Positions 33,555-44,411 are shown, counted from the stretch's first letter. The stretch is 64,000 nt of DNA from Halomonas binhaiensis (GCF_008329985.2 NZ_CP038437.2:3038001-3102000); one strand, 5' to 3'. Program-made: numbers and translations. Notes: generated by a model not told the origin, from the letters alone.

Positions 33555-35460
33555 CACTTACGCACTAAAGGTACCTGGCCTGCGCCTTCGACGCTTATGT
33601 GTCGGGCTGGCTATTGCGGCCACCAGCGCGCTAGGTATCTGGACCATGTTCCGCATACTGCACGCAGGAGGCATCACCCCCGTGGAGATTGCCATTCTGA
33701 TCCTGTTTGCCGTCACGTTCAGCTGGATCACGGTGTCCTTCTGGAGCGCCGTGATCGGTTTCCTGTTGAATCTTTTCAACATTGATCCCCTCAGCCTGAA
33801 GCGTCGCGCACCTGGCCCATACCATCCTCCTGCACGGCCCAAAGGTTCTCACTCACTTACCGCGCTGGTCATGCCCATCCACAATGAGGATGTGGACAGA
33901 GTCGTCGCAGGACTGGAAGCCACTTGCCGAGACATTACCCATCTGCCATCCGACATGACGGTGGAGGCCTTCGTCCTCAGTGATAGTACCGAGGCCGATG
34001 TGGTCGCTCGAGAAAAAACGCAGATTGCGGCCTTGCAACAACGCCTGTCCGGACATATCCGTGTCCATTACCGTCACCGCGACAGCAATGCCGGACGCAA
34101 GGCAGGCAACCTTGGTGATTTCTGCCAACGCTGGGGACAGCACTACGACTTCATGCTGGTACTGGACGCCGACAGCCTGATGAGTGGTGACTGCATCATT
34201 GCGCTGATCGATGAGATGATGGCCAATCCCCGACTCGGGCTGGTGCAGACCATTCCTATCCCGGCCAGGCAGGACAGTCTGTTCGGCCGAGCCAATCAGT
34301 TCGCCGCAGCGCTCTATTCGCCGATGCTGGCCACGGGCCTGAGCTTCTGGCATGGCACCGCTGCCAACTATTACGGCCACAATGCCATCATTCGGGTGGC
34401 AGCCTTCACCGACCATTGCGGCCTGCCGGAACTGCCAGGCAAGCCGCCTCTCGGTGGCGATATCCATAGCCATGACTTCGTCGAGGCCGCCCTGCTACGC
34501 CGTGCGGGGTGGCAGGTTCGCATGCGCACAGACCTCACTGGCAGCTTTGAGGAAATGCCAAGTCACATCCTCGACTATGCCAAACGCGACAGGCGTTGGG
34601 TCCAGGGTAACCTGCAGCATCTTCGCCTCTTGACCGGGCGCGGCCTGCACGCCCTCAGCCGTATACACTTCCTGTGCGGCGCCCTGGCCTATCTGACTTC
34701 CCTGTTGTGGCTCGTGATTCTGACCATCAGCACACTTGACGCCCTGGTGCGCGCGCTGATTCCTCCCAACTTTTTCACTTCCAGCTACCAGCTGTTCCCC
34801 AATTGGCCCATTGCACCACCCAACCTGATCATGCCATTGCTCACCGGCACCCTGGCCATGTTGCTGATGCCCAAGCTACTGGGCCTGATACTGGGTCTGT
34901 TACGGCAAGCACCAGCCTATGGCGGTCGTATTCGGCTGACGTTGAGCATGTTGCTTGAAACACTGTTTTCGATGCTGATTGCTCCACTGATGATGGTATT
35001 CCATAGCCGCTTCGTCATTCAGGTCATCAGTGGCCGGACCGTTCCCTGGAATGCTCAGGCACGCGAGGGCCGAGCCTTGCCCTGGGGAATGGCCTGGAAA
35101 CACACTTGGGTGCTGGCCGCAGCAGGATTGATCTGGTCCCTCGCGACCTGGACCTATACTCGAGATTTCTGGTTGTGGCTGACCCCTGTCTGGCTGGGCT
35201 TGATTCTGGCGGCACCGTTGGTGCGTTGGAGCAGCAGCCTGAGCATCGGTCGGCGCTTGCGCCGCGCCGGCCTGTTACTGGTGCCGAGTGAAACCCAGTC
35301 ACCAACCGTTATCGCCGAGATGCACTATCCTGAGCCGGCCACCGAAGCGGCAGAGCCCGCCGCTCCTCCTAAGGAACTCCCCAAGGACATGCCGATACAG
35401 TCCTTCACACGTCACTGGAACAAGAACCCACGCGCTTTCTTCAAACGGCAGCGTAATTAA
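33544..35460 (+). CDS. opgH: Glucan biosynthesis glucosyltransferase OpgH
   Basis: The 638-residue inner-membrane GT2 enzyme makes beta-1,2-linked glucan from UDP-glucose and extrudes it. Two TM helices (about 15-75) precede the catalytic domain with LDADS (about residue 206), a GGDIHSHDFVEAALL segment and RRWVQGN (the QxxRW-like site, about residue 348), then several TM helices. It is much shorter than E. coli OpgH (847): the long cytosolic N-terminal region is missing. Its ATG lies inside the opgG 3' end, so translation is coupled. The C-terminal 60 residues are Pro/Glu-rich. Confidence 0.9.
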   Translation: MNSDTYALKVPGLRLRRLCVGLAIAATSALGIWTMFRILHAGGITPVEIAILILFAVTFSWITVSFWSAVIGFLLNLFNIDPLSLKRRAPGPYHPPARPKGSHSLTALVMPIHNEDVDRVVAGLEATCRDITHLPSDMTVEAFVLSDSTEADVVAREKTQIAALQQRLSGHIRVHYRHRDSNAGRKAGNLGDFCQRWGQHYDFMLVLDADSLMSGDCIIALIDEMMANPRLGLVQTIPIPARQDSLFGRANQFAAALYSPMLATGLSFWHGTAANYYGHNAIIRVAAFTDHCGLPELPGKPPLGGDIHSHDFVEAALLRRAGWQVRMRTDLTGSFEEMPSHILDYAKRDRRWVQGNLQHLRLLTGRGLHALSRIHFLCGALAYLTSLLWLVILTISTLDALVRALIPPNFFTSSYQLFPNWPIAPPNLIMPLLTGTLAMLLMPKLLGLILGLLRQAPAYGGRIRLTLSMLLETLFSMLIAPLMMVFHSRFVIQVISGRTVPWNAQAREGRALPWGMAWKHTWVLAAAGLIWSLATWTYTRDFWLWLTPVWLGLILAAPLVRWSSSLSIGRRLRRAGLLLVPSETQSPTVIAEMHYPEPATEAAEPAAPPKELPKDMPIQSFTRHWNKNPRAFFKRQRN

Positions 35461-35468
35461 CAGGACAT

Positions 35469-35541
35469 GCCACGAGACGACGGATTCTAGTATCAGGGCA
35501 TCCGTTGGTTTCGTGGCTTCCCGCAGCCCCCTTGGGGGTGC
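35469..35541 (+). other. Structured RNA region after opgH
   Basis: A nested inverted repeat (GCCACGA 35469-35475 with TCGTGGC 35511-35517, and ACGGAT 35480-35485 with ATCCGT 35500-35505) is followed by a short hairpin (CCCCC TT GGGGG, 35527-35538). This may be the opgH terminator, or a 5' element of the thiamine transcript. Confidence 0.4.
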
Positions 35542-35556
35542 TATGCTGTTTCGCAT

Positions 35557-35743
35557 CGCTTGACGGGGTGCCGGTCAATCCGGCTGAGATGGCGCAAGTG
35601 TTCTTTGGTCTGAAAGGCAGAGCCAATCTGCCTGGCAGGAAAGCAGCACACAGCGCTGGTCCCGTGGAACCTGATCCGGGTGATGGTCTTCGTTTGTCCT
35701 TCATGACAAACGCAGCCAGTGAACCGGCGTAGGGAATCAGGCG
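35557..35743 (+). promoter_or_regulatory. TPP riboswitch (thi box)
   Basis: The conserved core elements are all present and in order. P1 pairs CGCTTGA (35557-35563) with TCAGGCG (35737-35743, one G-U pair). GGGGTGC and the GCCGG/CCGGC hairpin of P3 lead to CTGAGAT (35584-35590). ACCTGATC (35669-35676) and the terminal GCGTAGGGAA follow. Two regions are enlarged: about 75 bases between CTGAGAT and ACCTGATC, and an extended helix (CGTTTGTC / GACAAACG) near the P4/P5 region. Thiamine diphosphate binding to this element normally shuts off thiamine synthesis genes; it precedes tenA and thiC here. Confidence 0.92.
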
Positions 35744-35867
35744 GTGGTGGACAAAGAGATGGTAGACAAGACCCTCTCTCCGTTACTGCCAGACCCGTCC
35801 CCACTCCGCATATTCTCCTCGCCTCTTCGCTACCCCATTGCCCCGGATCATCATGACCGGAGGCCAT

Positions 35868-36469
35868 ATGGGCTACTGCTTCAACGACCTGATCGATAGC
35901 AACCGCCAGGAATGGACGGCTTATATCGAGCATGACTTTGTCCGCCAGCTCGGCCACGGCTCGCTGGACAATGCGGCATTCCGTCATTACCTGCAGCAGG
36001 ATTACCTGTTTCTGATCCAGTTTGCCCGAGCCTATGCCCTGGCAGCCTATGCCTGCGTGCCGCATATGCCCTACATCCTCGATACCGAGTTGCCAGTCAT
36101 CGAACAGGATGACCAGAAGCCCGAGCCACACTGGCGTATACCCGCTATGTACTTGATACCGGTAGCCGTGGAGACCTGCTCGACCTGCGCATTGCGCTAT
36201 CTCCCTGCATGGTCGGGTATGCCGATATCGCTACCTGGCTGGGCCAGCAGTCATTCACTCAGCGCGGCAAGGCCAATCCCTTCGATGCCTGGATCTCGAT
36301 GTATGAAGGAAAGGAATTCCAGCAAGCCGCCCAGTCCGAGCGGGAATGGCTCGACGCCCAACTGACCCAAGTTTCCCCTCAGCGCTTCTCCCGTCTCGCC
36401 ACCATCTTTCGTGATGCTACCCGTCTCGAGATCGATTTCTGGCAGATGGGACTCAATCTCAGCGACTGA
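35868..36469 (+). pseudogene. tenA: Disrupted tenA (thiaminase II/aminopyrimidine aminohydrolase)
   Basis: The N-terminal third is a clear TenA (FVRQLGHGSLDNAAFRHYL, QDYLFLIQFARAYALAAYA). In the middle about ten residues around the conserved LH-xYC-xxWG region appear to be deleted, since ILDTELP runs straight into VIEQDDQK. A single-base loss near 36127-36132 then shifts the frame. After the shift, the second frame continues AYTRYVLDTGSRGDLLDLRI, ALSPCMVGYADIATWLG and NPFDAWISMYEGKEFQ to a normal end. The start at 35868 has GGAGG upstream. TenA salvages thiamine pyrimidine; it is probably non-functional here, although a sequencing error at the frameshift alone cannot be excluded. Confidence 0.75.
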
Positions 36470-36483
36470 AGACTGCCCCCTGA

Positions 36484-38454
<1,971 letters not shown>

Positions 38455-38527
38455 CTCCGTCTCCAGACACCAGGTGACAGAATGGACGGCTGAACGAGCA
38501 ACAAAAAGCATCGAGATGCCGTCAACG

Positions 38528-38563
38528 ATGGGCTATGAGCAACACGCTCATAGCCCATTCTTA
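38528..38563 (+). terminator. Terminator after thiC
   Basis: A 13-bp perfect stem (ATGGGCTATGAGC / GCTCATAGCCCAT) with a 5-base loop is followed by TCTTAT, 70 bases past thiC. Confidence 0.7.
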
Positions 38564-38714
38564 TACTAAAGTCTATTAACAACACGCTTGCTGTTGATCT
38601 AGTTCAAATAGGGGCAAACTCTACAAACAATGCACCTGAAATACCTATCCAGATCAATAATCATCTTGCTTCAGCAAGCTAGAGTTCGCGCCTTTCCCTC
38701 GTCATGGAGATGGT

Positions 38715-39932
38715 ATGAACGCTCCCATTCTCGTCATCAACTGCGGTTCTTCGTCGCTCAAATACGCACTGATTCCTGCTGTTTCAGGCCAGCCCCGCCT
38801 GTCTGGCATTGCCGAGCGACTCGGAAGTGATCGTGCCATCCTGCGCTTACGCAATCTCCAAGGCGAGAAGACGACCATTGAATTGCCCGGAGCCAGCCAT
38901 GGCGACGCCTTGAAAGTCATTCTCGACAATCTGGGCAGCTGCCGGCCAATCGCTATTGGACACCGAGTCGTCCATGGCGGAGAACGCTTCACTCAAGCTA
39001 CCTTGATCGACCAGGACGTGGTTCAAGATATCCGTGAAACCACCACCCTGGCCCCCCTGCATAATCCAGCCAATCTCGAAGGAATTGCGGCCACTCAGGA
39101 GCTGTTTCCCGGGCTGCCTCAAGTCGCCGTGTTCGATACCGCATTCCATCAGACATTGCCCGCATACGCATACCGTTATGCCATCCCCGCAGAGCTCTAT
39201 GAACGTCATGGCATCCGTCGTTATGGCTTCCATGGCAGCAGTCATGCCTATGTAGCGGAAAGACTGTCCATCCTGAGCGCCCAAGGCCGTGGCGGCTGGA
39301 TCATCGCCCATCTCGGTAATGGCGCTTCGGCAACGGCCATCTGGCAAGGCCAGAGCATCGATACCAGCATGGGCATGACCCCGCTGGAAGGCTTGGTGAT
39401 GGGGACTCGCAGTGGCGATATCGATCCTGGAATCCTCTTGCACCTGATGCATCAGTGCGGCTGGAGCAGCCATGATATCGATCAACTGCTCAATCATCGC
39501 AGCGGGCTACTAGGGCTATCCGGCTTGACCAACGACATGCGTGAACTGGAACAGTCAGCTGCAGAAGGCCATGCTGGGGCCAAATTGGCCATCGATGTCT
39601 TCTGCTATCGCCTGGCCAAGAGCATTGCTGGTTTGTCCTGTGCACTACCCATGCTGCATGGCCTTGCTTTCACGGGTGGCATCGGCGAAAACTCGCCACT
39701 TATTCGGGCTCGCACCCTGACATACCTCACCCACCTTGGTGTACATCTCTCCCCCAACAGTAATGGCGAGCTGTCACACGGCATGGAAGGACGCATCGAT
39801 GTGGGCAGAGGCCTGGAGTTGTGGGTCATTCCCACAGATGAGGAAGGCTATATTGCCGTGCAGACACGGCATCTGCTCGACAACATGAGTGACACGCCGG
39901 CATCCTGTCATCCTCAGGAGGTACCAGCATGA
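38715..39932 (+). CDS. ackA: Acetate kinase
   Basis: The 405-residue protein is a standard acetate kinase with LVINCGSSSLKYALI, HRVVHGGERFT, GFHGSSHAYV, HLGNGASATAIW and LAFTGGIGENSP. It interconverts acetyl phosphate and ADP with acetate and ATP. GGAGATGG precedes the ATG. Its stop overlaps the pta start by 4 bp, and an unusually strong ribosome site for pta (AGGAGGTACC) lies within its last codons. Confidence 0.95.
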   Translation: MNAPILVINCGSSSLKYALIPAVSGQPRLSGIAERLGSDRAILRLRNLQGEKTTIELPGASHGDALKVILDNLGSCRPIAIGHRVVHGGERFTQATLIDQDVVQDIRETTTLAPLHNPANLEGIAATQELFPGLPQVAVFDTAFHQTLPAYAYRYAIPAELYERHGIRRYGFHGSSHAYVAERLSILSAQGRGGWIIAHLGNGASATAIWQGQSIDTSMGMTPLEGLVMGTRSGDIDPGILLHLMHQCGWSSHDIDQLLNHRSGLLGLSGLTNDMRELEQSAAEGHAGAKLAIDVFCYRLAKSIAGLSCALPMLHGLAFTGGIGENSPLIRARTLTYLTHLGVHLSPNSNGELSHGMEGRIDVGRGLELWVIPTDEEGYIAVQTRHLLDNMSDTPASCHPQEVPA

Positions 39933-42133
39933 AAATGCGCGAGCCCTCGACCCTACTGCTGGTTCCTATCGATCCTGGCGTAGCACTCACCTCCGCCTGC
40001 CTCGGCCTGTTGCGCAGTATTGACACGCTAGGGCTGAAAGCCGGCTTTCTTCAGGCCGTTTGCCAGGCTCCCGCCGGGGATGATTCAGCACAGCGCACCC
40101 GCACACTGGTCTCCACGTCTCTAGGGCTGGATTCTCCTGAACCGGTGCCTTACCACATTCTTGAGAACCTGGTTCATCGGGGTGATGGCGATGCCATGCT
40201 CGAACTGGTAGTGGAACGTCATGCACATATCGCCCAGCCCCTCGACGGCCATGCTCCTGCCATCATTGTCGTCGAGGGGTTACGACCAGGCCTGCAGGCT
40301 TCCTATGCCCTGGATGTCAACGCACAGTTGGCCAGTGCCCTGAACGCCCAGGTGATTCTGGTGGCCGACGGCCATACCGCCTCCCCCCAGCAGTTGATAG
40401 AGCGTCTGCGCCTGCACCGCCAGCGCATTGACGCCTATGGTACTCATTACACCCAAGGGGTCATGCTCATGCGCCTCCCTCAGACAGGGGAGGAAAACAC
40501 CAGTGAACGGCCTCAGCCGAAGATGGCAGAAGCCGCGTCAGAAAGTGACGCAAAGTCACTCCAGCAACACTGGCAACAGCAGGTGGCTTCGCTCACCGGC
40601 CAACCTCTGCCATTGATCGCAGCGGTCCCCTACCTGGCCTCTCTTAGTGCCCCTCGTACCCAGGATGTGGCCAAGGCACTGGGAGCCAGGTTACTGCACG
40701 AGGGCGATGCTCATCAGCGCCGCGTAACGGGCACCGCCTTGTGCGCGCGCAACGCCGAACACCTTCTCTATGCCTTGCGTCCCGGCATGCTGATCGTCAC
40801 ACCCGCCGATCGTGATGACACCATCCTGGCAACCGCCCTGGCTGCCCGCAACGGGGTCCAATTGGCAGGCCTGCTGTTTACCCATGGCGAAACCCCCAGC
40901 GATGCCCTGATTGATTTCTGTCGCCCTGCCCTGGAGTCCGGCCTGCCGGTGTTGTCCGTCGCGACCGACAGCTACACCACAGTGGCGCAATTGAAGGACA
41001 TGCCTAATCACATTCCTGCCGATGATCCAGACAGAGCAGAGTCGGTGGCGCATTATGTTGCCAGTCACTGCGATCTCGACTGGCTGGCTCAGTGTGTACA
41101 ACATGATGTCCCTCGGCGTCTGTCGCCAGCAGCCTTTCGCCACAAACTGGTCAGCATGGCCCAGTACCAGCGGCGGCGCATCGTTCTTCCTGAAGGCAAT
41201 GAGCCGCGCACCCTGGAGGCTGCCATCTTGTGCCAGAACAGAGGCATCGCTGACTGCGTCCTGCTGGGCAAACGTCAGGACATCATGGAAGTGGCTGCCA
41301 CTCGTGGCCTGGAATTGCCCAAGGAACTGACGATCCTCGACCCTGATGAGGAACGCTCACGCTTCATCGCTCCCATGGTCGAACGTCGTAAAGGCAAGCT
41401 CAACGAATTGACCGCAGAAGACCAGCTGCAGGATAGCGTGGTACTGGGCACCATGATGCTGGCTGAAGGTGAAGTGGATGGTCTTGTGTCTGGAGCAATT
41501 CATACTACCGCCAACACCGTGCGTCCCGCCTTCCAGTTGATAAAGAGTGCACCGGGATATCGCCAGGTATCTTCGGTATTCTTCATGTTGCTGCCTGAAC
41601 AGGTCGTCGTCTATGGCGACTGTGCGGTGAATCCGGACCCAGATGCCGAAACGCTTGCCGAAATCGCGCTGCAGAGCGCAGCTTCAGCACAAGCCTTTGG
41701 CATAGAACCCAGGGTGGCCATGATCAGCTACTCCACCGGAGTCTCCGGGAGTGGTGCTGATGTGGACAAGGTGCGTGAAGCCACACGTATCGCCAAGGAG
41801 AGAGCGCCTCACCTGGCCATTGACGGCCCTCTGCAATATGACGCAGCCGCTATCGCCAGCGTGGGTCAACAGAAAGCTCCTGGCTCGCCAGTGGCAGGCC
41901 GTGCGACGGTTTTCGTCTTCCCGGACCTGAATACTGGAAACACCACTTACAAGGCGGTACAGCGCAGCGCCCGGGTCGTCAGCATCGGCCCCATGCTTCA
42001 GGGGCTGAACAAACCGGTCAATGACCTGTCCCGAGGTGCTCTGGTAGACGATATCGTCTACACCATCGCCCTGACAGCCATTCAGGCCAGCCAGCGAGCC
42101 GATGCTCACTCGGGTACAGCGCCATCAGCTTAA
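39929..42133 (+). CDS. pta: Phosphate acetyltransferase, long form
   Basis: This 734-residue enzyme is the long type of Pta: an N-terminal P-loop-like region (about 1-240), a DRTGG regulatory domain (about 230-385) and the C-terminal phosphotransacetylase domain (LPEGNEPRTLEAAILCQN, YSTGVSGSGADVDKV, TGNTTYKAVQRSA). It makes acetyl phosphate from acetyl-CoA, feeding ackA. Coupled to ackA by a 4-bp overlap. Its stop codon falls inside the first copy of a 21-bp tandem repeat. Confidence 0.95.
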   Translation: MKMREPSTLLLVPIDPGVALTSACLGLLRSIDTLGLKAGFLQAVCQAPAGDDSAQRTRTLVSTSLGLDSPEPVPYHILENLVHRGDGDAMLELVVERHAHIAQPLDGHAPAIIVVEGLRPGLQASYALDVNAQLASALNAQVILVADGHTASPQQLIERLRLHRQRIDAYGTHYTQGVMLMRLPQTGEENTSERPQPKMAEAASESDAKSLQQHWQQQVASLTGQPLPLIAAVPYLASLSAPRTQDVAKALGARLLHEGDAHQRRVTGTALCARNAEHLLYALRPGMLIVTPADRDDTILATALAARNGVQLAGLLFTHGETPSDALIDFCRPALESGLPVLSVATDSYTTVAQLKDMPNHIPADDPDRAESVAHYVASHCDLDWLAQCVQHDVPRRLSPAAFRHKLVSMAQYQRRRIVLPEGNEPRTLEAAILCQNRGIADCVLLGKRQDIMEVAATRGLELPKELTILDPDEERSRFIAPMVERRKGKLNELTAEDQLQDSVVLGTMMLAEGEVDGLVSGAIHTTANTVRPAFQLIKSAPGYRQVSSVFFMLLPEQVVVYGDCAVNPDPDAETLAEIALQSAASAQAFGIEPRVAMISYSTGVSGSGADVDKVREATRIAKERAPHLAIDGPLQYDAAAIASVGQQKAPGSPVAGRATVFVFPDLNTGNTTYKAVQRSARVVSIGPMLQGLNKPVNDLSRGALVDDIVYTIALTAIQASQRADAHSGTAPSA

Positions 42134-42208
42134 ATATCTGAGCCCTCAGCTCATATATCTAAGCCATCAGCTTGAATATCTAAGCCCTCAGCTCATATAT
42201 CTAAGCCC
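42125..42208 (+). repeat. Four 21-bp tandem repeats across the pta stop codon
   Basis: Four units of 21 bp with the pattern TCAGCTNANATATCTNAGCC run from inside the last codons of pta (stop at 42131-42133) to just before the terminator. Units 2 and 4 differ by a single base. Confidence 0.9.
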
Positions 42209-42221
42209 TCAGCCAGTACGC

Positions 42222-42259
42222 AAAGCGCCCTTGCGGGATGACCAGCAGGGGCGCTTTTT
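42222..42259 (+). terminator. Terminator of ackA-pta
   Basis: The stem AAAGCGCCC / GGGCGCTTT with an 18-base loop is followed by TTT. It may also serve the convergent small barrel gene on the other strand. Confidence 0.8.
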
Positions 42260-42301
42260 ATGAATCAGAGATAATAATGATCAGCGATGACAAGATTCAG
42301 C

Positions 42302-42772
42302 TTAGAAACGATAGCGCAGGCCTACGCTGACAGCATCGAAGTCATAACGCGAACCATCCAGATAGTTCATGTAATCGGCTCCCAGGGACAACTTGGGGCT
42401 CAAGTCTAGTTCCCCTCCAAACCCCCAGGAGAAATCATTATCATCGCCATGGTGGAAGTCGACTTCGGCAAGGCCTGCCAGCCCATACAGGCGAATGCCC
42501 TGGGACAGCGGCAGAATGCCTTTGGCATAGATACCTGTCAGATAATCGAAATGAGAGCCTCCACCCAGTTGGCCTTCCACAGCGAAATAGCGGTTGAACT
42601 GAGCACCACCGTTCAGGCGCCAGCCGATATCATCGTCACCGGAATGATGGCTGTCATCTGCATCCCAGAACATCGCACTACCGCCCACATACCACTGTTC
42701 GGCCTGAACATTCGATGCCGTGACACAAGCACCGACAAGAAAAGCCGCAGCGAGAGCAAGACGCTTCTTCAT
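42302..42772 (-). CDS. Small outer-membrane beta-barrel protein (YfaZ/OmpW-like)
   Basis: The 156-residue protein has a signal peptide (LALAAAFLVGACVTASNVQA) and then alternating amphipathic strands (WYVGGSAMFWDADDSH, LYGLAGLAEVDFHH), ending in aromatic LRYRF as outer-membrane barrels do. The loops are rich in Asp and His. It resembles the YfaZ group of small porin-like proteins, but the match is by pattern only. GGGGATG precedes the ATG at 42772. It may be part of the adhesin region. Confidence 0.65.
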   Translation of the reverse strand: MKKRLALAAAFLVGACVTASNVQAEQWYVGGSAMFWDADDSHHSGDDDIGWRLNGGAQFNRYFAVEGQLGGGSHFDYLTGIYAKGILPLSQGIRLYGLAGLAEVDFHHGDDNDFSWGFGGELDLSPKLSLGADYMNYLDGSRYDFDAVSVGLRYRF

Positions 42773-42941
42773 GACATCCCCTTTATAGAACACTGTTTTC
42801 AAAAGGGGAGGATTTTGTCGTTCATGTCTTGCCTGCGTCAATGACACGGATCAGAAAATTCTTACAAATTCAGCACAAAACACCATCACACTCAGCATGC
42901 GCAATCAAAAAATCCATGCAAAGGAATTACCGAAGGTGCCA

Positions 42942-43859
42942 TTACTTCAACAACGATGATGACACCCAACCGAGTTCAGGAAAGTCATTCAACTCAAAAT
43001 AGACTTGGCTCCAACCCTCCATCTCTCCCAGCACATGAACGTTGTCATCACGCCTCAACACTGCCACCACGTCGTAGTCGGTGCCCGCTCCACGACGAAT
43101 ATTGACGCGTGATCCCGCTACCTGCTTGATTGCCAACCGGTCGAGTACTTCGGGAATGTTGTCGACGGCAACCTCATTGCCCCCATTCGCCGCCATAGTG
43201 AACCAGAATACCGCCCAGGCACTGTTGCGCTCGACACCATTACCCTTGGCATACATGGCGCCAAGGTTGTTCTGCGCATAGATATCTCCCTGCCTGGCAG
43301 CCTTCTCGTACAATTCAAAAGCCTTGGTGGCATTCTGCTCGACTCCCTGGCCATTCTCGTACAGGCTGCCAATATTATTTTGCGCTTGAATGACACCTTT
43401 TTCAGCAGCCTGTTCAAGCCAACCAGCCGCCTTTTCTGAGTCCGCTGTCACTCCGCGGCCTTCCAGATAAAGCATACCAAGTTGAAACTGGGCCAGCGCA
43501 TCTCCCTGACCTGCTGCCTTGTCGAACCACTCGACCGCTTTAGCATCTCCCCCTTCCAACTGTCCGGTGAGATACAGCTCCCCCAGCCTTGTCTGAGCTT
43601 CCATATGGCCATTGTCAGCGGCCAGACGATACCATTTGCGAGCATCTTCCAGGCTCTTGCGGGTACCGAGCCCCTGCTCATACAACAGCCCCATGGAAAA
43701 CTGAGACTTCGCATCACCTTTCTCGGCTTCCTGACGCCATTCATATAATGAAGATGCATAATTTCCGCGCTGAAATTCTTCCAGACCTGCCGCATAGTCC
43801 GCCATGGCAGGCATGGCCATGGCCCAGACCACTCCGGCCAATATCCACTTGCGTCCCAT
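42942..43859 (-). CDS. Periplasmic Sel1-repeat protein with C-terminal SH3b domain
   Basis: The 305-residue protein has a signal peptide (WILAGVVWAMAMPAMA, cleavage near residue 20), then about five Sel1/TPR-like repeats of 36 residues (AEKGDAKSQFSMGLLYEQG, AADNGHMEAQTRLGELYLTG, AARQGDIYAQNNLGAMYAKG), and a bacterial SH3 domain near the end (RVNIRRGAGTDYDVVAVL). SH3b domains usually bind peptidoglycan and Sel1 repeats are protein-protein scaffolds. The ATG at 43859 has GGGAG upstream. It follows the adhesin genes on the same strand, which suggests a link to envelope assembly, but this is inferred. Confidence 0.8.
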   Translation of the reverse strand: MGRKWILAGVVWAMAMPAMADYAAGLEEFQRGNYASSLYEWRQEAEKGDAKSQFSMGLLYEQGLGTRKSLEDARKWYRLAADNGHMEAQTRLGELYLTGQLEGGDAKAVEWFDKAAGQGDALAQFQLGMLYLEGRGVTADSEKAAGWLEQAAEKGVIQAQNNIGSLYENGQGVEQNATKAFELYEKAARQGDIYAQNNLGAMYAKGNGVERNSAWAVFWFTMAANGGNEVAVDNIPEVLDRLAIKQVAGSRVNIRRGAGTDYDVVAVLRRDDNVHVLGEMEGWSQVYFELNDFPELGWVSSSLLK

Positions 43860-43964
43860 ACCCGACTCCCTGGTCAAGAACTCATGTATGTTGACCAGAA
43901 TAGTTGAATGCAACTGGAGTTTCCGGCTCACATTCTGCCCAGCAACTCCCGGATTATTGACTGA

Positions 43965-44411
43965 CTAGCCGTTACTCTCCTGCTCTGGTGCTTCTTCGAT
44001 CTGGCCAGAGGAAGACGGCAACTTGCCGATACGGGCGTCCGTCAGTACACACAACACTCCAGTCTGAGTATGGTGGATGGGATAGTTGGTATCACAGTAC
44101 AGCGCCATGGTATTCAGAACTCGCTGCTCAAGCGCCATGGTATTCAGAACTCGCTGCTCAAGCGCCAAGGGGCTTACATCATTACCATTCAGGTTGAGCC
44201 TTGCCATGAAAGGCTTGCCGACTTCACAGGACAACACCTGCTCGTCAGTGGTAGCAACACATACCTGGCTTTGGTCTATTGCTCCTGATTGCTCTCGATT
44301 CTGCTGCTCTGACTTGTTCTGCCCGGATGTGGCATAAACACCGGCAGCTCCCACCAGAACTCCCACCGCAGCAGCGACAGCAACACCCAACGTATATTTC
44401 TTCACGCCCAT
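43965..44411 (-). CDS. Small membrane-anchored secreted protein, internally duplicated
   Basis: The 148-residue protein of unknown family has an N-terminal hydrophobic anchor (YTLGVAVAAAVGVLVGAAGV, residues 5-24), a polar linker, and a periplasmic region with three to four cysteines (QVCVATTDEQVLSCEVG, ALYCDTN, GVLCVLTD). Residues ALEQRVLNTM occur twice in a row, from a perfect 30-bp duplication. The ATG at 44411 has GAAGGAAGG upstream; a TTG six codons earlier is less likely. It lies 83 bp after the TpgA-like gene. Confidence 0.65.
   Translation of the reverse strand: MGVKKYTLGVAVAAAVGVLVGAAGVYATSGQNKSEQQNREQSGAIDQSQVCVATTDEQVLSCEVGKPFMARLNLNGNDVSPLALEQRVLNTMALEQRVLNTMALYCDTNYPIHHTQTGVLCVLTDARIGKLPSSSGQIEEAPEQESNG
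44101..44160 (-). repeat. Perfect 30-bp tandem duplication
   Basis: The 30 bases 44101-44130 and 44131-44160 are identical and in frame, duplicating ten codons (ALEQRVLNTM). Absence of any mismatch suggests a recent event. Confidence 0.95.

Noticed and set aside
35838..36365. An intact 175-residue protein from the first tenA frame
   Set aside because: Its last 45 residues are out of the TenA frame; the TenA sequence continues in the frame shifted by one base.
42125..42208. Possible CRISPR-like array
   Set aside because: The 21-bp units are contiguous, with no spacers between them.
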